Source: Solibacillus sp. FSL W7-1464
GTDB taxonomy: Bacteria; Bacillota; Bacilli; Bacillales_A; Planococcaceae
Direction: 5' to 3'
Length of the DNA stretch: 64,000 nucleotides
NCBI RefSeq assembly: GCF_038004425.1
Contig: NZ_JBBORC010000001.1
Span: 349,001 to 413,000 of the forward strand
Shown here: one piece after another, positions 33,117 through 41,413 of the stretch
Layout of the letters: each line of letters starts with the position of its first letter
Numbering within the stretch: position 1 is the first letter of the stretch
Program-made: the position numbers and the translations under genes
The notes under the pieces: model-generated
The model's input: the letters and a program-made list of their open reading frames with translations, nothing else
Told to the model about the DNA's origin: nothing
Databases searched by the model: none

Positions 33117-34283
33117 ATGAATATGAAAAAAGTGAGATTAGGAATTATCGGTTTAGGAGCTCAAGGAGGCGCTTACGCAGGCTTTATCGCTGAGGGCAAA
33201 GTACCGAATATGGAAATCGGGGCAATCTGTGATATTGATTCGGCGAAAAAAGACCTGGCTGCTGAAAAATACCCGTCTGTACCATTCTATGAAGACTACA
33301 TTGACATGATGGAAAGCGGCAATGTCGATGCTATCATTACTTGCGTCCCGCACTACCTGCATCCTGAAATGGGAATCCAGGCGCTGAAGAGAGACATTCA
33401 TGCCTTATTGGAAAAACCAGCTGGAGTCTACACGAAACAAGTGAAGGAATTAAATGACTTTGCCGCAACTAAACCAGAGCTGACATTCGGTATCATGTTC
33501 AATCAGCGCGCCAATGAACTTTATCAGAAAGTCAAAGAAATCATCGATAACGATGAGATTGGAAGCATTCGCCGGACAAATTGGATTATCACGACTTGGT
33601 GGCGTCCGCAGGGCTATTATGATCAAAGCGCTTGGAGAGCAACTTGGGAAGGTGAAGGCGGCGGTGTGCTTGTAAATCAGGCTCCGCATCAGCTGGATCT
33701 GATGCAATGGATCGCCGGCATGCCGAAAAAAGTCTATTCCAATGTCAAATACGGCTATCAACGTAACATCGCGGTGGAAGACGAAGTGACAGCAATGTTC
33801 GATTACGGCAATGGCGCAACAGGTGTCTTCATTACAGCAACTCACGATATCATGGGAACGGACCGTTTTGAAATCCACGGCGATAAAGGAAAAATCATTG
33901 TTGATGACAGCAAAAAAGTGACCATCAAACGTTTGAAACGTCCGGAAGCTGAAATGAGTGCGAGCATGGATATGCAGGACGTTATGAAAATTTTCATGGG
34001 GGGTGGCGCAGACGACATCTATGATGAAGAAGTGCTGGAATTCAAAGACGAATGGGGTGTACAGCACACAAGCGTACTCAAAAATTTCGCAGACAATGTC
34101 CTGGATGGTACACCACTTCTCGCACCAGGAAGCGACGGAATCCATGGAGTGGCATTAGCCAACGCAATTCATCTATCAAGCTGGCTCGGCAAAGAAGTTG
34201 AATTACCAGTAGATGAAAATCTGTACTTCGCTGAATTATCGAAAAAAATAGAAGAAGAAAAGAGTTTGCTAATTCAAAAATAA
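33117..34283 (+). CDS. Gfo/Idh/MocA-family oxidoreductase 1
   Basis: A 388-residue NAD(P)-dependent sugar dehydrogenase. The Rossmann domain opens VRLGIIGLGAQGGAYAG with AICDIDSAKK. The catalytic EKP motif is ALLEKPAGVYTK. A C-terminal alpha/beta domain includes TNWIITTWWRPQGYYDQSAWRATWEGEGGGVLVNQAPHQLDLMQWI, whose NQAPHQLD carries the family's catalytic His and Asp. Substrate unknown; in this cluster a hydroxyl of a hexuronide or glycoside is likely. The start has GGAGGAG. A hairpin terminator-like element follows it. Confidence 0.93.
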   Translation: MNMKKVRLGIIGLGAQGGAYAGFIAEGKVPNMEIGAICDIDSAKKDLAAEKYPSVPFYEDYIDMMESGNVDAIITCVPHYLHPEMGIQALKRDIHALLEKPAGVYTKQVKELNDFAATKPELTFGIMFNQRANELYQKVKEIIDNDEIGSIRRTNWIITTWWRPQGYYDQSAWRATWEGEGGGVLVNQAPHQLDLMQWIAGMPKKVYSNVKYGYQRNIAVEDEVTAMFDYGNGATGVFITATHDIMGTDRFEIHGDKGKIIVDDSKKVTIKRLKRPEAEMSASMDMQDVMKIFMGGGADDIYDEEVLEFKDEWGVQHTSVLKNFADNVLDGTPLLAPGSDGIHGVALANAIHLSSWLGKEVELPVDENLYFAELSKKIEEEKSLLIQK

Positions 34284-34292
34284 TATTAAAAA

Positions 34293-34328
34293 CAATTCAT
34301 CACCATTGCCGGTGTTGATTTGTTTTTT
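34293..34328 (+). terminator. Intra-operon hairpin (partial terminator)
   Basis: CAATTCATCACC and GGTGTTGATTTG pair at 10 of 12 positions, followed by TTTTTT. It may lower expression of the distal genes relative to oxidoreductase 1. Confidence 0.6.
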
Positions 34329-34345
34329 AAAAGAGGGGGATCCAT

Positions 34346-35356
34346 ATGCTGAAAATAGGAGTCATCGGCCTGGGAGATATTTCAAAAATACATATTCCAG
34401 CCATTCAGAGCAACCCCTATGTCGAGCTTGCCGCAGTTTGTGATATCGACCCGGAGATGGAAGGTACAGTCGAGGGGCCAGTATTTTACACCGATTACCA
34501 TGAGATGCTAGAAAAAGAATCTCTAGACTGCGTCCATATTTGCCTGCCACATCATCTTCATTACACGGCAACAAAAGCATGTGTTGAAAAAGGTATCCAT
34601 GTCTTTCAGGAAAAGCCGTTGGCGCTGGATGCGAATGAAGGCAAATCGTTGGTTGAATTGGAAGCGTTGAATCCCAATATCAAAATCGGGATTTCACTTC
34701 AAAACCGGAGGAATGAGACAGTTGTAAAGCTGCTGGAGATTTCAGCAAGCGGGGAATATGGAAAGATTATAGGTATAAAAGGAATTGTCGCCTGGTTCCG
34801 TCCGAAAGAGTATTACGATATCAAGCCTTGGCGCGGCCAAATGAAGTATGCGGGTGGCGGTGTGATGATCAATCAGGCGCTTCACACGATAGATCTGATG
34901 CAATTGTTCGGTGGAGAAATTAAGACAATCAAAGGTTCCATCGATGAATTGCTGGATTATGGTTTGGATGTAGAAGATACGGCAACAGCCCGCATCGAAT
35001 TTATAAATGGCGCGACAGGTCTATTATTTGCGACGAATGCCAATGCGGAGAATTCATCTGTGGAACTCGAATTGCTATTTGAAAAAGGTAAATTCACGAT
35101 CAAAGATAGTATTTTGACCGAGACACTAGTGGACGGAACGAAACTGAAGTTAGAAGAAGATCGGAAATTGCCAGGCATGAAATTTTATTACGGCGCAAGC
35201 CATGTGAAATTGATCAATGAGTTCTATGAATGCATCCGGCATAATACCGATGATTATATTAGCGCGAAAGATGCGCAAGCATCGATGGAAATGATTGATG
35301 CCATCCGTCAGTCAAGCATAAGCAGAAAACAGATTGCAATGGGGGTATATCAATGA
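34346..35356 (+). CDS. Gfo/Idh/MocA-family oxidoreductase 2
   Basis: A 336-residue paralogue of the preceding gene: IGVIGLGDISKIHIPAI nucleotide loop, CDIDPEME, FQEKPLALDANEG with the EKP lysine, AWFRPKEYYDIKPWRGQMKYAGGGVMINQALHTIDLMQLF with the family's His/Asp pair. Length is normal. AAGAGGGGG precedes ATG. The stop overlaps the start of the isomerase gene by four bases (ATGA), so the two are translationally coupled, which suggests consecutive steps. Confidence 0.93.
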   Translation: MLKIGVIGLGDISKIHIPAIQSNPYVELAAVCDIDPEMEGTVEGPVFYTDYHEMLEKESLDCVHICLPHHLHYTATKACVEKGIHVFQEKPLALDANEGKSLVELEALNPNIKIGISLQNRRNETVVKLLEISASGEYGKIIGIKGIVAWFRPKEYYDIKPWRGQMKYAGGGVMINQALHTIDLMQLFGGEIKTIKGSIDELLDYGLDVEDTATARIEFINGATGLLFATNANAENSSVELELLFEKGKFTIKDSILTETLVDGTKLKLEEDRKLPGMKFYYGASHVKLINEFYECIRHNTDDYISAKDAQASMEMIDAIRQSSISRKQIAMGVYQ

Positions 35357-36228
35357 AAAAAGGGAAAATCGGCGTACAAATGATGATGCTGAAAGATAAA
35401 GTAGAGGAAATCGGCATTTACGAAACGATGAGAAAAATTAACGAACTGGGATATCACGCAGTGGAAGTCTCGCAAATCCCAATGACTGAAAATAATGTCT
35501 CTGAGCTGAAAAGAGCCAGCCAGGATTTCGATATCGAAATAGCAGCTTTATCAGCTTCACTGGACCCGATAATGCCAGGAATGCCGGGTGAAACATTAAC
35601 AGATGACTTTGATAAAATTGTCCAGGACTGCAAAACACTGGACTGTAATTTCCTCCGCATCGGCATGCTGCCGCTGACAATTATGGGCGACAAAGAAAAA
35701 ATCATGCAGTTTATCTCAAAAGCGGAAGACATGGCGCATAGCCTAGCAGAACAGGGAATCGAGCTATACTACCATACGCATCATATCGAATTCCAAAAAT
35801 TTGATGGTGAGTATCTTCTTGATATGATCAAAAACAATACATCCAAGCTTGGTTTCGAGTTGGATATCCATTGGATTCAGCGAGCTGGTGAAAATCCGGT
35901 TGATATTATCAGTCAGTATAAGGACCGGATTTCTTTATTACATCTGAAGGATTACCGTATTGGCCAATTAGATTTGAATGAGGAAGATTTCAAGGACATG
36001 CCAAAGTTCTTCAATAAATTCACAAATTTAATTGAATTTGCGGAAGTCGGCGAAGGGAATATGAATATCCCGGCTGTTATTGATGCAGGGCTTGCAAGCG
36101 GCGTAAAGTATTTCCTGGTGGAACAGGACGATACGTACGGTCGCGACCCGTTCGATTGTCTGGAAATTTCAGCGCAGAATTTACGTAAACTCGGATATGC
36201 CGATTGGTTCGGGGTAACGGTTAAATGA
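35353..36228 (+). CDS. Sugar phosphate isomerase/epimerase-like TIM-barrel protein
   Basis: A 291-residue AP-endonuclease-2-type TIM barrel (xylose-isomerase-like, IolE/IolI superfamily). Metal-site candidates are the Glu in the early beta strands, HTHHIEF (His), LGFELDIHWIQRAGENP (Asp and His), SLLHLKDYR (His) and FAEVGEGN (Glu). Proteins of this group epimerise or dehydrate keto sugars, and in some catabolic systems eliminate the aglycone from 3-keto-glycosides. Coupled by a four-base overlap to oxidoreductase 2. Confidence 0.88.
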   Translation: MKKGKIGVQMMMLKDKVEEIGIYETMRKINELGYHAVEVSQIPMTENNVSELKRASQDFDIEIAALSASLDPIMPGMPGETLTDDFDKIVQDCKTLDCNFLRIGMLPLTIMGDKEKIMQFISKAEDMAHSLAEQGIELYYHTHHIEFQKFDGEYLLDMIKNNTSKLGFELDIHWIQRAGENPVDIISQYKDRISLLHLKDYRIGQLDLNEEDFKDMPKFFNKFTNLIEFAEVGEGNMNIPAVIDAGLASGVKYFLVEQDDTYGRDPFDCLEISAQNLRKLGYADWFGVTVK

Positions 36229-36244
36229 CAGGAGGCCGAAATAA

Positions 36245-37318
36245 ATGAGTAAAGACGGAATGACATATGCGCCGAAAGGAAAACCGAATCCTGTAGTGAA
36301 GGAAGGTGAGTTTTCGATTGCGGCTGCCGCTCTTGATCATGGCCATATCTATGGAATGGTAAACGGCCTACTGGAAGCAGGCGCGACATTGAAATGGGTT
36401 TATGATCCGGACTCAAAAAAAGTGGAGGAATTCGTCGAGAAATTTCCACAAGTTGCAATAGCAGAATCGCTCGATCAGATTCTGGATGACCATGAAGTGA
36501 AACTGGTTGCCGCAGCTGCGATTCCTTCGCAGCGCAGTGCACTTGGAAATCGGGTGATGGAATCCGGAAAAGATTATTTTACGGATAAAACACCATTCAC
36601 CACGATGGCCCAATTGGAGGAGACGAAGCGTGTCGTTAAAAAGACCGGAAAGAAGTATATGGTTTATTTCAGCGAACGTCTTCATGTTGAAGGTGCGGTA
36701 TTTGCAGGACAGCTCATTAAGGACGGTGCAATTGGCCGAGTCATTCAAGTGACCGGTTTCGGACCGCACCGTTTGAATGCAGAAAGCCGCCCGGACTGGT
36801 TTTTTGATAAAGAGCAGTACGGCGGAATCATTTGTGATATCGGCAGCCATCAGATTGAACAGTTTTTATATTATGCCGGCTGTAAAGATGCAGAGGTTCT
36901 GCACAGTAAAGTCGGAAATTACAATAATCCGGACTATCCTGGACTTGAGGATTACGGTGATGCCACGCTGCGCGGAGATAACGGTGCCACTCAAATTTTC
37001 AAAGTCGATTGGTTTACGCCGGACGGATTGCGGACATGGGGTGATGGCCGCACTTTCATCACCGGAACAGAAGGTACCATTGAAATCCGCAAATATCTGG
37101 ATGTGGCGCGTGAAGAAACGGGCGATCACTTATATCTTGTTAACAAGGATGGTGAAAAGCATTACAGTCTTTCAGGGACTGTCGGCTACCCGTTTTTCGG
37201 GGAATTTATCAAAGACTGTATCAATCGCACTGAGAATGCTATGACGCAAGAGCATGCATTCAAAGCAGCCGAGCTGTGCCTGATTGCACAGGAACGGGCT
37301 GTCGTCGTCACGCGGTAA
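36245..37318 (+). CDS. Gfo/Idh/MocA-family oxidoreductase 3 (divergent)
   Basis: A 357-residue member that diverges from the two paralogues. It has an unusual N-terminal extension, a nucleotide loop ALDHGHIYGMVNGLLEAGATLKWVYDPD lacking the classical GxGxxG, and DKTPFTT in place of EKP, keeping the Lys. ICDIGSHQIEQFLYYAG provides the His motif. It is 16 bases after the isomerase gene with AGGAGGCCG. It may act on a different carbon or in the reverse direction (reduction of a keto product). Confidence 0.88.
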   Translation: MSKDGMTYAPKGKPNPVVKEGEFSIAAAALDHGHIYGMVNGLLEAGATLKWVYDPDSKKVEEFVEKFPQVAIAESLDQILDDHEVKLVAAAAIPSQRSALGNRVMESGKDYFTDKTPFTTMAQLEETKRVVKKTGKKYMVYFSERLHVEGAVFAGQLIKDGAIGRVIQVTGFGPHRLNAESRPDWFFDKEQYGGIICDIGSHQIEQFLYYAGCKDAEVLHSKVGNYNNPDYPGLEDYGDATLRGDNGATQIFKVDWFTPDGLRTWGDGRTFITGTEGTIEIRKYLDVAREETGDHLYLVNKDGEKHYSLSGTVGYPFFGEFIKDCINRTENAMTQEHAFKAAELCLIAQERAVVVTR

Positions 37319-37334
37319 GTAGCAAAACATAAGG

Positions 37335-37384
37335 AAGCCGTTTCCGCTGGCTGTTTTATGTATTGGAAAGTGAAGCGGCTTTTA
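37335..37384 (+). terminator. Terminator-like hairpin after oxidoreductase 3
   Basis: AAGCCG and CGGCTT, extended by TTTCC/GGAAA, end in TTTTAAAA. Imperfect. Confidence 0.5.
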
Positions 37385-37438
37385 AAATGAGAGTTTTCTG
37401 AGTATTGGAAAACTTGATTGATTAAGTGCTTACTTTTA

Positions 37439-37472
37439 GTTTGTTGACTAAACAAACAGTGTTTTCTACATC
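37439..37472 (+). promoter_or_regulatory. ROK-type operator and promoter of the symporter gene
   Basis: GTTTGTT-GACTA-AACAAAC (37439-37457) is a perfect 7-5-7 palindrome matching the uxaC operator. It overlaps a -35 (TTGACT, 37444-37449), which stands 17 bp before TACATC (37467-37472). Repressor binding would exclude RNA polymerase. Confidence 0.65.
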
Positions 37473-37505
37473 ACTTATAGTAAGTACAAAAATTTTAAAG
37501 AATAT

Positions 37506-37519
37506 TGAAAGCGCCTTCA
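37506..37519 (+). promoter_or_regulatory. CcpA cre-like site before the symporter gene
   Basis: TGAAAGCGCCTTCA matches the catabolite-responsive element core TGNAANCGNWWNCA with one mismatch. It lies downstream of the predicted start point, a usual position for carbon catabolite repression. Confidence 0.5.
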
Positions 37520-37585
37520 TCAAATGTTTGATTTAAAAGAGAAGCAACAAAAAAATATATCTTATGGTAGAAAAGAGGAGATTCA

Positions 37586-39118
37586 ATGAAAGCTGCAGCA
37601 CTCAACGAAGACCATACGTACCATAAAGCAAAAATTTGGCAGATTGGATTTTTCACACTAAATAACACGGCAACCAATTTGTATATGTTCATTTTGGCGT
37701 TTGTCACTTATTACGCTACAGGCATTGTTGGATTGACAGTTGTGGCTGTCAGCACCATTTTGACATTGATGCGCGTATTTGATGGAATAACAGATCCGAT
37801 TATCGGCTTTATCATCGATAAGACAGAATCGAAATTCGGTAAATTCCGTCCGATGATGGTTATAGGGAATATCATTTTAGCGGGATCCATTTTGATTATG
37901 TACAATGTCACGCATCTTTTGCCGGAGTCGCTCCAATTGATATTTTTTATCTTAGTCTATGCAATTTATGTCATCGGGTATACGATGCAGACAGCTTGTA
38001 CAAAAGCGGCTCAGACAGTGCTGACGAACGACCCGAAACAGCGTCCGCTCTTTGCAGTATTTGACGGCATTAACAACACGATATTGTTCACTGGGGGACA
38101 AGTATTTATAGCTTCCTACTTAGTGGTTAAGCACGGTGGATTTACAATGGATTTATTTCATGAATTGAATACTTATGCCATACTCGCCGGTTTTTTATTT
38201 ACAGTGCTGGCTGTCATGGGCATCGGGAGCAAAGACCAGAAAGAATTTTATGGCCTCGCAGATTTAACAGTACAGACGAAGTTTCGGGATTATTGGCCGA
38301 TTTTAAAAGGAAATCGACCGTTGCAGATGCTTATCATTGCAGCTTCCAGCGATAAATTAACGTTAAGCGTCCTCCGTCATGCAGTTGTTATAGTTATGCT
38401 TTTTGGAATTTTACTGGGAGATTACAGTTTGAGCGGAGCGATTTCAATGATTATCATTGTACCGACTCTATTAATCACTTTTGTGGGCGTATGGTATGCA
38501 CGCAAAACGGATTTGAAAAGAGCTTTTGTCATATCAACTTGGATCGGGCTCATAGCGTTTGGGCTACTGGCAGCTTTCCTCTTTACAATCGATCCAACAA
38601 CAATTTCACTTAGCAATATGGGTCTTGCCACAATCGGTTTTATTGTCTTGTACGCAATGGGAATGGGCTTCGGAGCTCTGCCATCCGCCCTGGTCAATCC
38701 GATGATTGCCGATGTATCCGACTATGAAACATTTAAATCCGGCCGCTATGTGCCGGGGATGATCGGAACACTGTTTTCCTTCGTCGATAAATTGATATCG
38801 TCGCTGGCTCCCGCTCTTGTTGGTTTTGCGGTAGCATTGATTGGCTATAAAGACACTTTCCCTGAAATTGGGGATACGTTAACAACTTCATTATACGGAA
38901 TGACTATCTTCCTTGCATTTGGAATTCCGGTACTTGGGTGGATTGCTTCTTTAATCGCAATGAAGTTCTATCATTTGGACAGCAAGAAAATGGCTGAAAT
39001 CCAGACTTCAATTGCTGAAGCTAAAGAAAAAGCTGATGAAAAAAGAATGAGTGAACCTTCTGCAGAACTAGTAGGTGAAAGTGAAGATATGCTGAACACT
39101 ATTCTGAATCCGAAGTGA
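37586..39118 (+). CDS. GPH-family glycoside/hexuronide:cation symporter
   Basis: A 510-residue protein with about 12 membrane helices, of the glycoside-pentoside-hexuronide family (MelB/UidB/YicJ). Characteristic features are the early FFTLNNTATNLYMFILAFVTYYATG helix, DGITDPIIGFIIDKTESKFGKFRP (the conserved loop 2-3) and MTFGAL-type GMGFGALPSALVNPMIADVSDYE. It would import the glucuronide or glycoside that feeds the cluster, with H+ or Na+. AAGAGGAG precedes ATG 37586. It carries its own ROK operator and cre site. Confidence 0.92.
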   Translation: MKAAALNEDHTYHKAKIWQIGFFTLNNTATNLYMFILAFVTYYATGIVGLTVVAVSTILTLMRVFDGITDPIIGFIIDKTESKFGKFRPMMVIGNIILAGSILIMYNVTHLLPESLQLIFFILVYAIYVIGYTMQTACTKAAQTVLTNDPKQRPLFAVFDGINNTILFTGGQVFIASYLVVKHGGFTMDLFHELNTYAILAGFLFTVLAVMGIGSKDQKEFYGLADLTVQTKFRDYWPILKGNRPLQMLIIAASSDKLTLSVLRHAVVIVMLFGILLGDYSLSGAISMIIIVPTLLITFVGVWYARKTDLKRAFVISTWIGLIAFGLLAAFLFTIDPTTISLSNMGLATIGFIVLYAMGMGFGALPSALVNPMIADVSDYETFKSGRYVPGMIGTLFSFVDKLISSLAPALVGFAVALIGYKDTFPEIGDTLTTSLYGMTIFLAFGIPVLGWIASLIAMKFYHLDSKKMAEIQTSIAEAKEKADEKRMSEPSAELVGESEDMLNTILNPK

Positions 39119-39213
39119 AAAACTACTCTGTTCCGTTCTATACTGGGAATGTAAATTAATAGAAAATTAAAATAATTTATCGTGAAAAAATGAATATAAA
39201 GTAAGAAAAATGC

Positions 39214-39255
39214 AAAAGCGGTTCTCCCCAATATAAATTGGAAAGAACCGCTTTT
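39214..39255. terminator. Bidirectional terminator
   Basis: AAAAGCGGTTCT and AGAACCGCTTTT form a perfect 12-bp stem between the symporter and the convergent stress gene. Confidence 0.92.
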
Positions 39256-39296
39256 AGTTGCTTACATCTAATACGCTTAATCGTATAGTAGTTAAC

Positions 39297-39560
39297 TTAC
39301 GAAGCTCTACGCATCGATTTCATAATAAAGCTTACAATGAATACAAGTATAATCGCACCTAGTAGAGCAGGGAAAATATAGAAATCAGAAACTTTAGGTC
39401 CCCAACTTCCTAGAAGCATACCACCAATCCAAGCACCGATAATACCCGCAATAATGTTACCGATAATTCCACCTGGGACATCTTTACCTAAAATTGCTCC
39501 TGCAAGCCAACCGATTACCCCGCCAATGATTAAAAACCAAATAAAACTCATAATTTCCAT
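39297..39560 (-). CDS. GlsB/YeaQ/YmgE-family stress membrane protein
   Basis: An 87-residue protein with three hydrophobic helices rich in glycine: FIWFLIIGGVIGWLAGAILGKD, GIIGNIIAGIIGAWIGGMLLG and a C-terminal helix before KSMRRAS. This is the transglycosylase-associated/GlsB family of small general-stress membrane proteins. A sigma-B-like promoter stands 37-62 bases upstream, consistent with general-stress control of the family in Bacillus. Confidence 0.92.
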   Translation of the reverse strand: MEIMSFIWFLIIGGVIGWLAGAILGKDVPGGIIGNIIAGIIGAWIGGMLLGSWGPKVSDFYIFPALLGAIILVFIVSFIMKSMRRAS

Positions 39561-39596
39561 CTCCTATTTTTTTTAATTATTTCGCGATAGTGGTTT

Positions 39597-39622
39597 ATAA
39601 CCTTTATTCACTTTTTTCAAAC
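39597..39622 (-). promoter_or_regulatory. Sigma-B-type promoter of the GlsB-like gene
   Basis: On the minus strand GTTTGA (39622-39617), 14 bp, GGTTAT (39602-39597) match GTTTAA-N12-15-GGGTAT at 10 of 12 positions. Confidence 0.6.
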
Positions 39623-39699
39623 ATTTCAGAGGGAAAATTTGCGGACTTCTTTTAGGAGACAGCTGATATACTCATAATTTTTTTCGAAATTAGAAATGC

Positions 39700-40629
39700 C
39701 TAGTTTCTCAAAAGGGTTTCCAATAAGCGTAGCCGTTGCTCCAGCTGAAAGTACGCTTGCTCCGCCTGTTCAATTGTGACCAGTTCAAAGTGGAGGGGCT
39801 GTTTCGGACCGAGCTGTGCAACTTTGTGCAAATCGGCTGTAATGATTTGTGCGATTTTCGGATAGCCGCCTGTTGTTTGCCGGTCCGCCATCAGCAAAAT
39901 TGGCTGCCCGCTTGGAGGTAACTGAACAGTCCCGAATGTAACAGCTTCAGAAAGCAGGTTAAACGGTTTTTCCAATGAAATGACGGTTTGTCCTTCCAGC
40001 CGGTAACCCATGCGGTCGGCTTCAAGTGAAATCATGTAGTGCTGTTCGATGAAGCGTTGCTGCATTAGATGGCTGAAATGCTCCCACTCGGTCCCTTTTA
40101 ATAGGCGGATTGGCTTTTGTTCGTAAAAACGGTCTGATATTACTTGATATGTATGATACGGACTGGCTGTTCCTGTATAAGGTATTGAATCATTTGCTTG
40201 AAGCGTACGCCCGTGAAAACCACCAAAAGCTGCTTTTATATAGGTGCTTCGGCTGCCAAGTATTTCCTCAACCGAAAAGCCGCCCGCAATACATAAATAG
40301 CTTCTTGCACCATTATGAATTGTCCCGCATTTTAAAATGTCTCCTTGTTCGATAGAAATCACTTTATACATCGGGACCGGGACTTCATTAACTGTTGCTT
40401 GCATTTGTCCGCCAGCTAATACGATCGCAGTCGGTATCTGAAACTCAAATATACCGCCGACTAACGTCATTTCAATGGCTGCTCTATTGTGCTGTTTCAG
40501 AAGGGCATTGCCGATGCGAAAAGCGACAGAATCCATGGCGCCGCTTACAATAACACCGTATTGCTGGTAGCCGGTACGCCCTGCATCTTGAATGGTGCTG
40601 AACAATCCAGGTTTGATTACTTTTAGCAT
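39700..40629 (-). CDS. pxpC: 5-oxoprolinase subunit PxpC (KipA/biotin-dependent carboxyltransferase family)
   Basis: A 309-residue protein beginning LKVIKPGLFSTIQDAGRTGYQQYGVIVSGAMDSVAFRIGN, the hallmark start of the KipA/PxpC family, and continuing with YLCIAGGFSVEEILGSRSTY and LMADRQTTGGYPKIAQIITADL. With PxpA and PxpB it hydrolyses 5-oxoproline (pyroglutamate) to glutamate using ATP. Its start overlaps pxpB by seven bases. Homologues were once called KipI antagonist. Confidence 0.92.
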   Translation of the reverse strand: MLKVIKPGLFSTIQDAGRTGYQQYGVIVSGAMDSVAFRIGNALLKQHNRAAIEMTLVGGIFEFQIPTAIVLAGGQMQATVNEVPVPMYKVISIEQGDILKCGTIHNGARSYLCIAGGFSVEEILGSRSTYIKAAFGGFHGRTLQANDSIPYTGTASPYHTYQVISDRFYEQKPIRLLKGTEWEHFSHLMQQRFIEQHYMISLEADRMGYRLEGQTVISLEKPFNLLSEAVTFGTVQLPPSGQPILLMADRQTTGGYPKIAQIITADLHKVAQLGPKQPLHFELVTIEQAEQAYFQLEQRLRLLETLLRN

Positions 40630-41324
40630 GTAGTATCCTCCTTAACAGCGACAAAGCGTATGTGGTCACCTGCCCGCAGTAGTGTCGGCGGATTTTGGTC
40701 CGGTAAAAATAATGGTATCATCGTCCGACCGATAATTTGCCAGCCTCCTGGGGTAGAGAGCGGATAAATGCCGGTTTGCTCACCCGCAATACCTACAGAA
40801 CCGGCTGAAATTTCAAGTCTTGGTGCAGCACGGCGCGGCGTTGCGATTCTTTTGTCCATTCCGCCTAAAAACGGAAAACCCGGCGCAAAGCCGAGCATGT
40901 GGACGAGGTATTCCTTCGATGTGTGGATTGCAATGACTTCTTCAGGTGTTAAGCCATTGATGTTGGCAACCTCATTTAAATCGGGTCCGTATTCACCTCC
41001 GTAAAGTACGGGAATCTCAATTAACCGGCTTTCGTGAGGAGCTTCCTGCAATTGGTGTTCAAGCAGAATTTTAATATAGTGCTGAACTATTTCGGCGCTC
41101 GTTGTTGTATGCTTCTGCTGCAAAGATTTTCGCACTGTAAAAGGATCGTAATACACACAGAAGTTCGTATAGCTCGGCACAATTTCGATTAGTCCCGGGA
41201 ATGGATGCTCCTGTAAGATCGCAATGGCCTGCTGGATTTGCTGGTGGGTTTGTTCATTGATTGTCGTACCGAACTGAACGAGCAGTGCCTGGTCGCTAAG
41301 TTGTTTAAATTGCAATGCCGGCAT
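40623..41324 (-). CDS. pxpB: 5-oxoprolinase subunit PxpB (KipI family)
   Basis: A 233-residue cyclophilin-fold protein. Markers are DQALLVQFGTTINEQTHQQI, GLIEIVPSYTNFCVYYDP, GLTPEEVIAIHTSKEYLVHMLGFAPGFPFLGGMD and TPRRAAPRLEISAGSVGIAGEQTGIYPLSTPGGWQIIGRT. These are diagnostic of the KipI/PxpB family. It overlaps pxpC and is transcribed divergently from pxpA over an 89-base intergenic region. Confidence 0.93.
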   Translation of the reverse strand: MPALQFKQLSDQALLVQFGTTINEQTHQQIQQAIAILQEHPFPGLIEIVPSYTNFCVYYDPFTVRKSLQQKHTTTSAEIVQHYIKILLEHQLQEAPHESRLIEIPVLYGGEYGPDLNEVANINGLTPEEVIAIHTSKEYLVHMLGFAPGFPFLGGMDKRIATPRRAAPRLEISAGSVGIAGEQTGIYPLSTPGGWQIIGRTMIPLFLPDQNPPTLLRAGDHIRFVAVKEDTTC

Positions 41325-41413
41325 GAAATATCACCTCATTATTGGAATGAATCATTATATATGGCATGATGATAGCATAACATTCAGATAATTCCAAAGT
41401 TGGGGGAGACATT

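Noticed and set aside
33450-34145. 231-codon minus-strand open frame
   Set aside because: Shadow of the Gfo/Idh oxidoreductase in the antisense frame; His/Cys/Phe-rich nonsense composition.
35952-36542. 196-codon minus-strand open frame across the isomerase and oxidoreductase 3
   Set aside because: It spans two genes with clear family motifs on the plus strand. No ribosome site.
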